From Crateriforma conspicua (GTDB lineage Bacteria; Planctomycetota; Planctomycetia; Pirellulales; Pirellulaceae): a stretch of 64,000 nt of DNA. Position 1 is the stretch's first letter. Every line of letters begins with the position of its first letter. The DNA lies in the NCBI RefSeq assembly GCF_007752935.1, contig NZ_CP036319.1, forward strand, positions 7,118,434 through 7,182,433, read 5' to 3'. The notes under the pieces are model-generated. The model was not told the DNA's origin. It searched no databases and saw nothing but the letters and a program-made list of their open reading frames with translations. Positions 7,385 to 15,506 of this stretch are shown one piece after another. The position numbers and the translations under genes are program-made.

Positions 7385-9559
7385 ATGAGCAGTGCATCGG
7401 TGCGGGCCGGCAAAGCCTATGTGGAAATCGGGGCTCGCGACAAAACTCAAAAGGTCCTCAAAGCGACCGAACGCCGGTTGAAAAACTTCGGCTCCTCGGT
7501 GACCGCGATGGGGGCCAAAGTCACCGCGGCCGGTGCGGCCGGGGCCGTCGCGCTGGGCGGCATCACCACCGTCTTCGCCGGCTTCGATCGCCAGATGGCC
7601 AACGTCGCCGCCAAGACCGGAGCGACCGGCGAAACACTGGAAGCCCTTCGCAGCAAAGCGAAGGAACTCGGCGCGACAACCGCATTCAGTGCTTCGCAGG
7701 CGGCCGAAGGCATGGGGTTCTTGGCCCAAGCCGGTTATGACGCCGACCAGATCCTGGCCGGGATCCCGCAAGTCCTGTCACTGGCCGCCGCTGGAGGATT
7801 GGAACTGGGCGAAGCGGCCGACATCGCCTCGGACGTCGGCAGTGCGTTCGGTTTGACGGCCGATGAACTGGGCCGCGTCAGTGACGTGATCGCCGCCACG
7901 GCCACGGCCGCCAACACGTCGGTCGGCATGATGGGTGAAACGTTCAAGTTCGTAGCGCCGATCGCCAAAGCCGCCGGCCAATCGATCGAAGAAACCTCCG
8001 CGGCCGCCGGCATCCTGGGCAACAGCGGGATCAAAGCCTCACAGGCCGGCACGGACTTGAAAAACGTGTTGGTGTCGCTCAGCAATTCGGCCAACGCAGA
8101 CGCGTTCGAAGAACTGGGCGTTCAGATCAAGGATGCCGATGGCGAAATGCGGCCGATGTTGGACGTCATGCGAGACTACGGCGCGGCGACCGCCAACATG
8201 ACCGGGCCGGAACGACTCAGCAAAGCGACCGCCCTGTTCGGAAAGATCAGCGCCAAGTCGGCTCTGATCCTGGCCGATTCGTCCGGCGAAGTCGATCGAC
8301 TGCGTGGCGTGATGAACGATTCGGCCGGCGCCGCACAGCGGATGGCCGAAACGATGCAGGACGGCGTTCACGGGTCCCTGACTTCCGCCGGCAGTGCGGC
8401 CGAAGGACTCATGATCGCGATGGGCGAAGGCTTGAAACCGGTCTTGGTCAGCGTGCTGGATACCGGGACAAGCTTGCTACGCTGGGCCACCGACTTCATC
8501 AACCGCAACAAGTCGGTCGCCATGATCGTCGGCGGTACCGTCGCCGCCGTGACTCTGTTGGGCGTGGCGTTGGTGACTTTGGGCGGAATGGCAACGATGG
8601 CGGGAATGGCGATCGGTGGCGTCTCGATGGCGATCTCACTGGTGGCAGGAATCCTGGGCACCGTCGGTGCACCACTGTTGATCATCGCCGGGGTGCTTGC
8701 CGCGGTGACCGCCGGCGTGGTGGCAATGGGCTCCGCCTTCCTCTACTACAGCGGCGTCGGCAGCGATGCCGTGCAGCTTCTCAAAGACGGTTTCCGCGGC
8801 TTGCTATCGGTCGGCAAACAAACCCTGGGCGGCATCACGTCCGCGCTGATGTCGGGCAACATCAAAGACGCCGCCAAGATCCTTTGGGCCGGTGTCCGCG
8901 TCGTCTTCTTCAAAGGTGCCCATCACGCCACGATTGCCGTGACCAACATGGCCGTGAAGATGCACCAGGCGATGAAGAAAGTGGCGATCTGGGTCGCCAA
9001 CACCTTCGTCGGCGTGTTCATCAAGCTGGCCAGTGCGGTGGAGAAGGCCAAGAACTTAGACTTCACCGGTGCGATGGCTTCGGCCTCTCAGATGCTCAGT
9101 GGCATCAGTGCGCAACTGGGAATCGGCACCGACAAGTCCTTCGCCGAACTTGGCAAGGAAGCCCAAGCGGATCTCGATCGACTGACGGCCAAGTATCAGT
9201 CCAAAACGCAGGGCGAAGGCAATGTGTCCGATGAACTGACCGGCGAAATGGCCGATGCCGACCGCAAGGCGCTCGAGGATGCGGTCAAGAAGTTCGACCC
9301 GGCCGCCGCCAAACCGGCCGACATCACCGCGCCCGCCGTCTCGGCCGGTGCCGCCGACGCGATCGACCAGGCCGCCGGCGGATCCGGATCGTCGATCGGC
9401 GGGACCACGTCATCGGCCGCCGCGGCGTTGATCGGATTCAGCGGTGACAACGCCACCAACCGGATCGCCAAAGCCACCGAGAAATCGGCTGACGCACTCG
9501 AACGCATCGACGAGAACCTGCAAGTCTCCGACCTGGGTGCCGGGGTGACGATCGCATGA
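7385..9559 (+). CDS. Tape measure protein
   Basis: A 724-residue protein with the TP901-type tape measure core at about residues 55-330 (FDRQMANVAAKTGATGETLEAL, GATTAFSASQAAEGMGFLAQAGY, ASDVGSAFGLTADELGRVSD). A block of hydrophobic segments spans roughly 375-460, and a long Ala-rich tail follows. Tape measures set tail length and enter the cell envelope during DNA injection. The gene ends in an ATGA overlap with the next gene. At about 724 residues the predicted tail is fairly short. Confidence 0.9.
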   Translation: MSSASVRAGKAYVEIGARDKTQKVLKATERRLKNFGSSVTAMGAKVTAAGAAGAVALGGITTVFAGFDRQMANVAAKTGATGETLEALRSKAKELGATTAFSASQAAEGMGFLAQAGYDADQILAGIPQVLSLAAAGGLELGEAADIASDVGSAFGLTADELGRVSDVIAATATAANTSVGMMGETFKFVAPIAKAAGQSIEETSAAAGILGNSGIKASQAGTDLKNVLVSLSNSANADAFEELGVQIKDADGEMRPMLDVMRDYGAATANMTGPERLSKATALFGKISAKSALILADSSGEVDRLRGVMNDSAGAAQRMAETMQDGVHGSLTSAGSAAEGLMIAMGEGLKPVLVSVLDTGTSLLRWATDFINRNKSVAMIVGGTVAAVTLLGVALVTLGGMATMAGMAIGGVSMAISLVAGILGTVGAPLLIIAGVLAAVTAGVVAMGSAFLYYSGVGSDAVQLLKDGFRGLLSVGKQTLGGITSALMSGNIKDAAKILWAGVRVVFFKGAHHATIAVTNMAVKMHQAMKKVAIWVANTFVGVFIKLASAVEKAKNLDFTGAMASASQMLSGISAQLGIGTDKSFAELGKEAQADLDRLTAKYQSKTQGEGNVSDELTGEMADADRKALEDAVKKFDPAAAKPADITAPAVSAGAADAIDQAAGGSGSSIGGTTSSAAAALIGFSGDNATNRIAKATEKSADALERIDENLQVSDLGAGVTIA

Positions 9560-10335
9560 GCATCAAGGTTTACGAACACTTCTATTTCGAAGACGGCGTC
9601 GACACAGCCAAAGGCGATGGCGACACGCGGCGGCTGGGTTACACGGTCACCGGAACCAATTTGCGGTCCGACGTGGTCGCCGCGGTGAAGCTGGAAGCGT
9701 CGGCCAGCTATGACGGACTGGAAATCCAAACGATCGAACCCAAGCAAACGGGCGATCAAATTTGGGACGTCTTTATCAACTACGGCACCCGCATCACTCA
9801 GTCGATGCGATACAGCTTCGACACGTCGGGCAATTCGGCCAGGATCACGCACGGCTTCAGCGAAACTCGATACGGCAGCGTTCCACCAATGGACGCGGCG
9901 TTGAACGTCCAGGACGGACGGGTCGAAGGCTTCGACAAAGTCATCCCGGGAATGAAGTTCAGCGTCACGCAGAACTGGAACAAGGCGTTCGTGACCGATG
10001 CCTATCTGTGGGAACTGGAAAACCTGACCGGGACGATCAACCGAGATCCGTTCCTGGGACGTGCCGCCGAAAGCCTGTTGTTCTTGGGGGCCAGCGGTGG
10101 CCAAGAATCCGCCGGCGATCCGGAGATCACCTATCACTACCTGGCCGGCCGCCACATTCAAAACCTTCAAATCGGCGACATCACGGGCATCAACAAAAAG
10201 GCCCATCAATTCATCTGGCCCGACTGGCGTGAAGAAGTCGACACGGGGACCCATCGGATCCGCAAGGTCGTCAAAGGGGTCTATGTGAACGACGTGGCCG
10301 AGATCGCCGACTGGTCGGACATGTTCCCGTACTGA
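9556..10335 (+). CDS. Tail tip-associated protein
   Basis: A 259-residue protein translationally coupled to the tape measure gene (ATGA at 9556). It lies where distal tail or baseplate hub proteins are found. It is beta-rich with many aromatic residues and few Cys. I see no catalytic motif. The function is inferred from position only. Confidence 0.55.
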   Translation: MSIKVYEHFYFEDGVDTAKGDGDTRRLGYTVTGTNLRSDVVAAVKLEASASYDGLEIQTIEPKQTGDQIWDVFINYGTRITQSMRYSFDTSGNSARITHGFSETRYGSVPPMDAALNVQDGRVEGFDKVIPGMKFSVTQNWNKAFVTDAYLWELENLTGTINRDPFLGRAAESLLFLGASGGQESAGDPEITYHYLAGRHIQNLQIGDITGINKKAHQFIWPDWREEVDTGTHRIRKVVKGVYVNDVAEIADWSDMFPY

Positions 10336-10348
10336 GGATCGACCTGCG

Positions 10349-11113
10349 ATGGCAAAGTATCACAAGGGCGATCGCGTTCGGACCATCAGCCGGCGTTACC
10401 TGGATCGGACACACGCGACCAACGAAGCCGCCGATGCCGGACGGTTCACCACGTCGCCACCGATGATGCCGGGGCTGCATCGAAACCGCACGCCCGTCCG
10501 CGTCATCAACCGGTCGGGTGCCACGCGCTCACGCTGGTCGGTGATGCGAGTGACCGGGATGGCGATCGATCCATCGCAGGACGAAGACTCTGCCGCTCGG
10601 CAACCGGTGCTGGAGGTGGAACTGCAAAGTTCATCCAACACCCAAGGCGTTCCGGTGGTGCTGTGGGAACCTCTCCAAGATGACCAGATCGGCGAAGCCA
10701 CGATCAGCGGCATCACGCCGGTATTGTGCGAAGACGTCGGACCATCGGCCGAGTTCTTGATCCCGGTCGACGGCCAAGAGTCCGCGGATGCTTCCGACTC
10801 CGGACCCATGCAAGTGATCTGGTCGCCCGAGCTGGCAGCCGACCCACGACCCCCGGCAATCGTGCACTTGGGATCGGTCCCCGGTGCCGGTGAATCGGAA
10901 TGGTTTTATCAATTCGAATTGACCTCCGACCCCAGTGCAACCGAAGGGACCGCGGACATCACCGACGGCGCCGGCAACGCTATCGGTTCGGCGACGGTTT
11001 ACGATCCGCGCTCGATCTTCTTCGACGTCCTCCTCAGCGGTGACGGAGGCTACTGCATCAAATCCGGCGGCAAGTATTACGCCGTGAACGCCAACTGCCC
11101 GGCCCGGAGTTGA
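10349..11113 (+). CDS. Hypothetical phage tail-region protein
   Basis: A 254-residue protein, 13 bases after the previous gene. The N-terminus is basic (GDRVRTISRRYLDRTH). The middle and C-terminus are beta-rich and acidic, ending in GGYCIKSGGKYYAVNANCPARS. There is no recognised family. A host-contact or carbohydrate-binding role in the tail tip would fit the position but is not shown. Confidence 0.55.
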   Translation: MAKYHKGDRVRTISRRYLDRTHATNEAADAGRFTTSPPMMPGLHRNRTPVRVINRSGATRSRWSVMRVTGMAIDPSQDEDSAARQPVLEVELQSSSNTQGVPVVLWEPLQDDQIGEATISGITPVLCEDVGPSAEFLIPVDGQESADASDSGPMQVIWSPELAADPRPPAIVHLGSVPGAGESEWFYQFELTSDPSATEGTADITDGAGNAIGSATVYDPRSIFFDVLLSGDGGYCIKSGGKYYAVNANCPARS

Positions 11114-11117
11114 TGAC

Positions 11118-11579
11118 GTGAACTGGTTCGGTCCTTCCGGTTCGTGTGGCTGTTGCGGATGCGTTCGCGGCCAACACTTCAAAGTGACGCTACACGGTCT
11201 GACGTACACGCGGACGGTTTACCCGCCGCCGATGACCAGCACCAGCGGCGAGCAGACATTCGACGCTTCCGACACCCGCTGCGAAATCGTCGCCGCGTTC
11301 CCGGCGAAAACAATCGCCAACGTCGACTACAACGGCGACGGAATCATCGATGAATCCGATGGGGTGATAAGCTGCGAACTAAACGTCTATATCACCTGGT
11401 CCGCGACCGGCGTGTTTGTCATCTCCTTGGAGTTCATCGGCGAAGCCTACACCGGCGACCTGATTGAACTAACCGACATCGGCCTGGGCAACCATGCGGA
11501 CACCGTCACGTGGAACCACACGTCGCCGCCCTACACGACGGAAGTTTCGTACGACTTCACGGTGGAACTGTTGCCGTGA
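11118..11579 (+). CDS. Hypothetical phage protein with N-terminal Cys cluster
   Basis: A 153-residue protein starting at GTG 11118. It begins with a dense Cys motif (SCGCCGCVRG) that could bind metal, followed by a beta-rich body with DYNGDGIIDES near the middle, a dockerin/EF-hand-like calcium loop pattern. It overlaps the next gene by four bases (GTGA at 11576). It is probably a tail fibre or tip accessory; the family is unknown. Confidence 0.55.
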   Translation: MNWFGPSGSCGCCGCVRGQHFKVTLHGLTYTRTVYPPPMTSTSGEQTFDASDTRCEIVAAFPAKTIANVDYNGDGIIDESDGVISCELNVYITWSATGVFVISLEFIGEAYTGDLIELTDIGLGNHADTVTWNHTSPPYTTEVSYDFTVELLP

Positions 11580-12085
11580 TCACCAAGGCAGAAGCCGAAC
11601 GAACCTTCTCCGACCACTGCCGGGCAGGATGCGTTCACTTTCGGTTATCAACGGATGGCAGAAACCGGCCGGTGACCGGCTGTGATTTGTTGGCCTGTCC
11701 CCAGAAGGTATTTCGAAGGATCCAACTCGGACGCGGATGCCCGGCGCACCCGCCACGCTTCGCCCCAGCCGATCGCCAGGGTCCCGGGACGGAACTGTTG
11801 AAGATCATCCCGGACCTATTCCATCGCTGCGACTGTGACTGCGACGACTACGCGGCGAAGATGGACCGCTGGGGTGTCGCCGGCTGCGAACGTCGCTTCG
11901 ATCGCATCGTCGATCATCTCTGCCGCCAAGCCGAATCACTTCTCATCCTCGGCCACGCCACCACCCTGCATCGCCCCATCGCCCAACACTGGGTGCGCCT
12001 TGCGATTGAACGATCGCGAGACGAAAGGACTGCGAACCAAACTCGGAAGACGCATCGAGCTTCCGATCAACGGATCGAAGACTAG
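11576..12085 (+). CDS. Cys-rich phage module terminal protein
   Basis: A 169-residue protein from GTG 11576. It has an N-terminal Cys group (CRAGCVHF, GCDLLACPQ, GRGCPAH), then a CDCDCDDYAAKMDRWGVAGC motif followed by a helix (FDRIVDHLCRQAE) and a basic helical end (VRLAIERSRDER). The Cx-C-x-C...A..MD..G...C pattern recurs at the tail end of some phage modules, and I take the gene as complete. Zinc binding is likely from the Cys spacing, but the function is unknown. The stop is shared with the converging PEP-CTERM gene. Confidence 0.55.
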   Translation: MITKAEAERTFSDHCRAGCVHFRLSTDGRNRPVTGCDLLACPQKVFRRIQLGRGCPAHPPRFAPADRQGPGTELLKIIPDLFHRCDCDCDDYAAKMDRWGVAGCERRFDRIVDHLCRQAESLLILGHATTLHRPIAQHWVRLAIERSRDERTANQTRKTHRASDQRIED

Positions 12086-12942
12086 CGTGATGCCGTTGAC
12101 GTCTTTGCGGCGAATCGTCGTCGAAAGAATCCACATCCCGCCCCGGCAGCAGCAATGAATCCAACAAACATATTTGGCTCTGGCACTGCGGAAACAGATA
12201 GAAACTTAGAGTTCAGATACGTGGTCAACTCGGGCGAAAGCTGCGTGTCGCTCGGCAAGATGGTCGTCCCCAACTTGGCCGGCTGACCCAGTGCCTTCCG
12301 AAGGAGGTTGTGCATCAAATAGTGGCCGCCACCAGATGTCGACATGTGATGCGTGTCTCGGTACAGATCCGATAGCTTGTCGATCGGCGCGTTGCCATTC
12401 TCAATATCTAGTGCAATCTCATAAAGCACCTCGGCTGACTGAGTGCGAACAAGCTTGCGGTCAGGGAAAGCCTCATGAAGTGCATCCATGAGTCGGTCAA
12501 AGTAATCTCTCGAGATCCTCGTTTCGGTCGTTTCTGTTTCGTCGACGTACGCTTCAAAATGGGTCTCGTGAGTGTTCCACCCGGTATGCACAACGAAGGT
12601 CGCGTTCGGCTGCTTCCTCATCCAGTTTGAAATGATCTCAAGATCCTCATCGAAGGTAGAACCGAGATAGGGCTGAACGGTGACGAAGTCATAGTCCTTC
12701 GATGCCAACGCCACCGGCCAAGGCGTCGAGGACGTCACACAGTGACCCTCTGGGTTCTCGTTGATGAACGAAAGCGACTTGCCGCAGTAAATGTGCCAGT
12801 CGACGTCACCGGATAGATAGGGTGGAAGAGAGTCCCACGTCAGCGAATTACCAATCGTCAGGATGGAGTCACCATTGGCCTTCGGTGCAACGATGCCGAT
12901 CAGTGCGGCAACAAGAACGAAAACGCGGTTGGGCCTGAACAT
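12082..12942 (-). CDS. Secreted SGNH-type hydrolase with PEP-CTERM anchor
   Basis: A 286-residue protein with an N-terminal signal peptide (MFRPNRVFVLVAALIGIV). An SGNH hydrolase block follows at about residue 28 (ILTIGNSLTW), and a late D..H pair is visible in SDLYRDTHHMS near 200. The C-terminus ends in a PEP-CTERM sorting signal: VPEPN, a hydrophobic stretch, then FRRR. SGNH enzymes are esterases or carbohydrate deacetylases; the substrate cannot be told. PEP-CTERM proteins are processed by exosortase and associated with the surface. The gene converges on the phage module and overlaps its last stop by four bases. Confidence 0.75.
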   Translation of the reverse strand: MFRPNRVFVLVAALIGIVAPKANGDSILTIGNSLTWDSLPPYLSGDVDWHIYCGKSLSFINENPEGHCVTSSTPWPVALASKDYDFVTVQPYLGSTFDEDLEIISNWMRKQPNATFVVHTGWNTHETHFEAYVDETETTETRISRDYFDRLMDALHEAFPDRKLVRTQSAEVLYEIALDIENGNAPIDKLSDLYRDTHHMSTSGGGHYLMHNLLRKALGQPAKLGTTILPSDTQLSPELTTYLNSKFLSVSAVPEPNMFVGFIAAAGAGCGFFRRRFAAKTSTASR

Positions 12943-13270
12943 CGGAAGTCATCTGCAGAGGGGTCAGCTAATGTTTAAGCGACCAACCCTAACGGAACAC
13001 CGCTCACTGTGAAGGAGTAAGCTTGTCCCACCCAACGGATTTCATCGAGTTTTCTTCGCTCGTTCGAGGATCCATCAACCAGCTGCCCAAGATTGGGGAA
13101 AAGCACCCCACTATTGTGACTGCACAGAGCCGCCAGCCTATTCAATAGACCTGGCTCCGCACAAAGGCGACCCACCGACGAAATTCGACCCACCGGCGCA
13201 AGAAGAAAGCGTCCGCCATACGACGGACGCTTTCTCGATTCGTTCAATGTTGCCACGTCGGTGCCAGAGC
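12943..13270. other. Intergenic, one terminator, no gene
   Basis: This lies between two minus-strand PEP-CTERM genes. The only structure I see is the hairpin at 13205-13236. The short open frame at 12975-13256 shows no protein-like pattern. Confidence 0.6.
13205..13236 (-). terminator. Perfect 12-bp hairpin terminator
   Basis: AGAAAGCGTCCG at 13205-13216 pairs exactly with CGGACGCTTTCT at 13225-13236 around an 8-base loop. On the minus strand the stem ends in CTTTCTTCTT, so it most likely ends the CHRD/PEP-CTERM transcript whose stop codon is at 13271. Confidence 0.8.
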
Positions 13271-13921
13271 CTACTTCCGGTTTCGACGCACACGCCGGGC
13301 CACACCGCCCACCGCGATCGCCCCCAAGAATGCCATCGACGCCGGCTCGGGGACCGCGGTCACGCTTCCGCGAAGCTCACCGCCACCGAACGAACCACTG
13401 TGGATGTTGACGTAGTAGCGACCATCAAGCAGTGCGTCTTCGGCGGCTTGATCGGGCATGGTGACCGTACCGGCCAGCGTTCCGCCGGTGGCTCCGAACG
13501 CGATAGTCGGCGTCGAAAGGGTCACGTTTGCATCGGCGCCCGAGTTCAGGTTGAACGCGATACCGCCGGTCGAGTTGAAGATGTCGCTACCGGCCGAAAC
13601 GACATGCAAGTGAATACCGGACGCAACGTTCGCCAAGCCTCCACTGAGGTTCTGGAAAGTGAACTCGAAGTTCAGAACGTTGGTGTCGGTATCGTAAAAG
13701 AAACCGCCACCCGATTCGCCGCCCGATGCATTCGACACCGATCCCGGGATGATCGGCGTGTTCGCACCGACTTCGTTTCCAGGCAACAAACCGATGCCGG
13801 CGTTGCCTTCCAACTGAAAGTCAATCAATGCGGCGGAGCTGCTGCCGGCGGATACGCCCAAAAGGACGACGCATCCCATGGCGATCAGGCCGGCGCGGAT
13901 TCGGACCAGAGAAATACCCAT
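13271..13921 (-). CDS. CHRD-domain PEP-CTERM protein
   Basis: About 216 residues. A signal peptide (MGISLVRIRAGLIAMG, cleaved near SSSA-ALI) precedes a CHRD domain over roughly residues 35-190, recognisable from FTFQNLSGGLANVASGIHLH, IHSGSFGGGELRG and Gly/Ala-rich strands. CHRD domains are beta folds seen in secreted bacterial proteins. The end is a textbook PEP-CTERM signal: VPEPAS, hydrophobic segment, RRVRRNRK. A GTG at 13933 is an alternative start. The gene is followed by its own hairpin terminator. Confidence 0.85.
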   Translation of the reverse strand: MGISLVRIRAGLIAMGCVVLLGVSAGSSSAALIDFQLEGNAGIGLLPGNEVGANTPIIPGSVSNASGGESGGGFFYDTDTNVLNFEFTFQNLSGGLANVASGIHLHVVSAGSDIFNSTGGIAFNLNSGADANVTLSTPTIAFGATGGTLAGTVTMPDQAAEDALLDGRYYVNIHSGSFGGGELRGSVTAVPEPASMAFLGAIAVGGVARRVRRNRK

Positions 13922-14520
13922 GTCATGTCTCACGTCTAGGAAAAATGGGGAACATAGAACGGTCCCGCAATGTAGCGCCCCGCACAGCCGACATGGCCCT
14001 CGTCAGACGTAGGGTGCGAAAGATTCGTACAGAGTCACCGGGAGACGCCCTACAAAATTCGGAATGCAACCGGTTGCCGATATAGAAGTGCACCGGCGTG
14101 CACGTGTCCGGATCGGGCCACCACGTGCATCCAACATCGATACCGCCACGTGTGTTGGCAAAGCTTGCGGCTACGGACCAGCGACAAGAGATCGGAGCGA
14201 CGTTGCCATGTTCCAATTGCCGGAGTACCAGACCACTTCGCTCTCAGCGTTCCGATTTCATAGTGACACAGTGTCGTCATTTTGACACTCTCACCATATC
14301 ACTTGCAATGAGTTACATCATTGACTGGGCGACACTCATCCTTGCAATCGACAATCCATTAGCATGCCGACTTCAATTCACCACGTTGGAAGAATCCGGA
14401 GTTGAAACGGCGACCTGTGACGCCGGCTCCGGGTCCAGAGCGGTGGTTTTTAGGCGCTCACGTAAGCGCACACAAAAACCAGAAATTCGCCTCAGACACG
14501 CGTTTTAGACACCTGATTTG
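13922..14520. other. Intergenic region without a recognisable gene
   Basis: About 600 bases upstream of the CHRD gene. Only short open frames without protein-like composition are present. It presumably holds the promoter of the CHRD gene. The right end meets the tRNA fragment at 14521. Confidence 0.5.
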
Positions 14521-14562
14521 AGATTTTAAATCCCCTGTGTCTGCCAATTCCACCACCCGGGC
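14521..14562 (-). pseudogene. tRNA-Leu(UAA) 5' fragment
   Basis: Read on the minus strand from 14562 the sequence starts GCCCGGGTGGTGGAATTGG, then CAGACACAGGGGATTTAAAA. This matches the acceptor 5' strand, D-arm and anticodon loop (TTTAAAA, anticodon TAA) of bacterial tRNA-Leu. The 3' strand of the anticodon stem is poor, and no T-arm or matching acceptor 3' strand follows. So only the 5' half remains. Such relics commonly mark past integration or deletion at a tRNA gene. Confidence 0.75.
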
Positions 14563-14708
14563 TGGGCTGGAACGATCGGGGGCCACGCGGTGGTGGCTGA
14601 TCCCAATCGTCGGTGTTTTCCCAATATCGGTCCATTCAAACGACCGATGCAGCACGACCAGTGTTGAGCCCAAAGCCCGGTTGTGCAAGACAGGCAACGA
14701 AAGCCGCG

Positions 14709-14930
14709 ATGGCGACCCGCTCTCTCCGAGCCGAACGCTGTGAGACGGACTTGGCGGGCCTGGCACAGTTGCTTCGCCGGGTCCGGATGACGGGCGGCTT
14801 TCCGACGTCACCGCCCCAGCGTCCCGAACATCCTCGGCCGACGATGCGATCGGCCGGCGAAGACCGACGCGTGCCGGTTCACGACCGGAAACGGGAACTT
14901 GCCACACAGTTGGCGGCGGAGCTGGGGTGA
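14709..14930 (+). CDS. Small hypothetical protein coupled to the WYL-like gene
   Basis: A 73-residue frame from ATG 14709 (the same frame is open from 14613). It is basic, with a helix DLAGLAQLLRRVRM and an end HDRKRELATQLAAELG. It overlaps the next gene by ATGA at 14927. The coupling is the best evidence that it is real. No function is recognised. Confidence 0.4.
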   Translation: MATRSLRAERCETDLAGLAQLLRRVRMTGGFPTSPPQRPEHPRPTMRSAGEDRRVPVHDRKRELATQLAAELG

Positions 14931-15202
14931 TGACCGAGCGAGAATTGAAACGGATGCGATCGTTACTGATGAAAGCCGGCGATCCTAATCGCTATGCTGC
15001 GCGAATCCAATACATCAACGCCGACGGCAAAGTGACGGATCGCATCATCAGTCCCATACGCATGACCACACCCACAACCGTCCGTGCCCTTTGCCTCCAA
15101 AGGGAGGAGGTCCGCCAATTCCGCTTGGCATCGATCCGGACGATTGAACTGGTCCCGGCTCATGAGGTGTTGGCTGGTGCAAAGCCCTCTGGACATCTGT
15201 AG
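14927..15202 (+). CDS. Short WYL-like domain protein
   Basis: A 91-residue protein. The core IQYINADGKVTDRIISP, then RALCLQREEVRQFRLASIR, fits a stand-alone WYL-type ligand-binding fold: strand, conserved Arg-containing strand, and the R.FRL..I end. WYL domains sense nucleic acid or nucleotide ligands and often regulate phage-defence genes. No HTH is fused here. The gene lies about 300 bases upstream of the helicase-nuclease gene on the same strand. Confidence 0.55.
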   Translation: MMTERELKRMRSLLMKAGDPNRYAARIQYINADGKVTDRIISPIRMTTPTTVRALCLQREEVRQFRLASIRTIELVPAHEVLAGAKPSGHL

Positions 15203-15506
15203 TCGACCGCCAATCTGCGATTGAGATCCCAATTCATGTCGCCGCTGTCGGCCACCGGAGTGCTGGAACGCAAAAGTAACCTGCGTCGATCGACTCGGAC
15301 GACAAAACCCCCAACACAAGACCCGACCCCAGCGAAGCCACCACTAGATTTAAGAATTGAGCGAAACCTGCAATACGAACCAATGTCCATTTGGGTGACG
15401 GCTTCGCCCACCTACTGAAACTGATACACTCTTCTACCGGGGCACAGTAGGTCAGAATTCGAGAATTCACTTGTGTTCCAAATCGCTTGCAACGGGAGCA
15501 CAACAA
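15203..15506. other. Intergenic upstream of the helicase-nuclease gene
   Basis: About 300 bases with no gene that I can support. It presumably contains the promoter of the helicase-nuclease gene. Base composition becomes visibly more AT-rich toward 15500. Confidence 0.5.

Larger units (their letters stand above)
1..12085 (+). mobile_element. Late structural module of a lambda-like prophage or phage-derived element
   Basis: Fifteen co-directional, tightly packed genes follow lambda-type virion assembly order: gpW-like, portal, protease/capsid, cement, connectors, tail tube, tail chaperones, tape measure, tail tip. Many junctions are ATGA overlaps or gaps under 20 bases. The large terminase would be expected just left of the window. 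No integrase, repressor, holin, endolysin or replication gene is visible, so the element is incomplete in this window, or is a remnant or a domesticated particle module. It stops abruptly at 12085, where its last gene shares a CTAG stop with a host-type PEP-CTERM gene. Confidence 0.9.

Noticed and set aside
14873..14900. Possible tRNA T-arm (CCGGTTCACGACCGG)
   Set aside because: It is on the other strand from the tRNA-Leu fragment and lies within the 14709-14930 coding frame; likely coincidence.
14458..14907. 150-residue minus-strand frame ending in VVELADTGDLKS
   Set aside because: That stretch is the well-known artefact of translating a tRNA-Leu gene, here the 14521-14562 fragment, not a protein.
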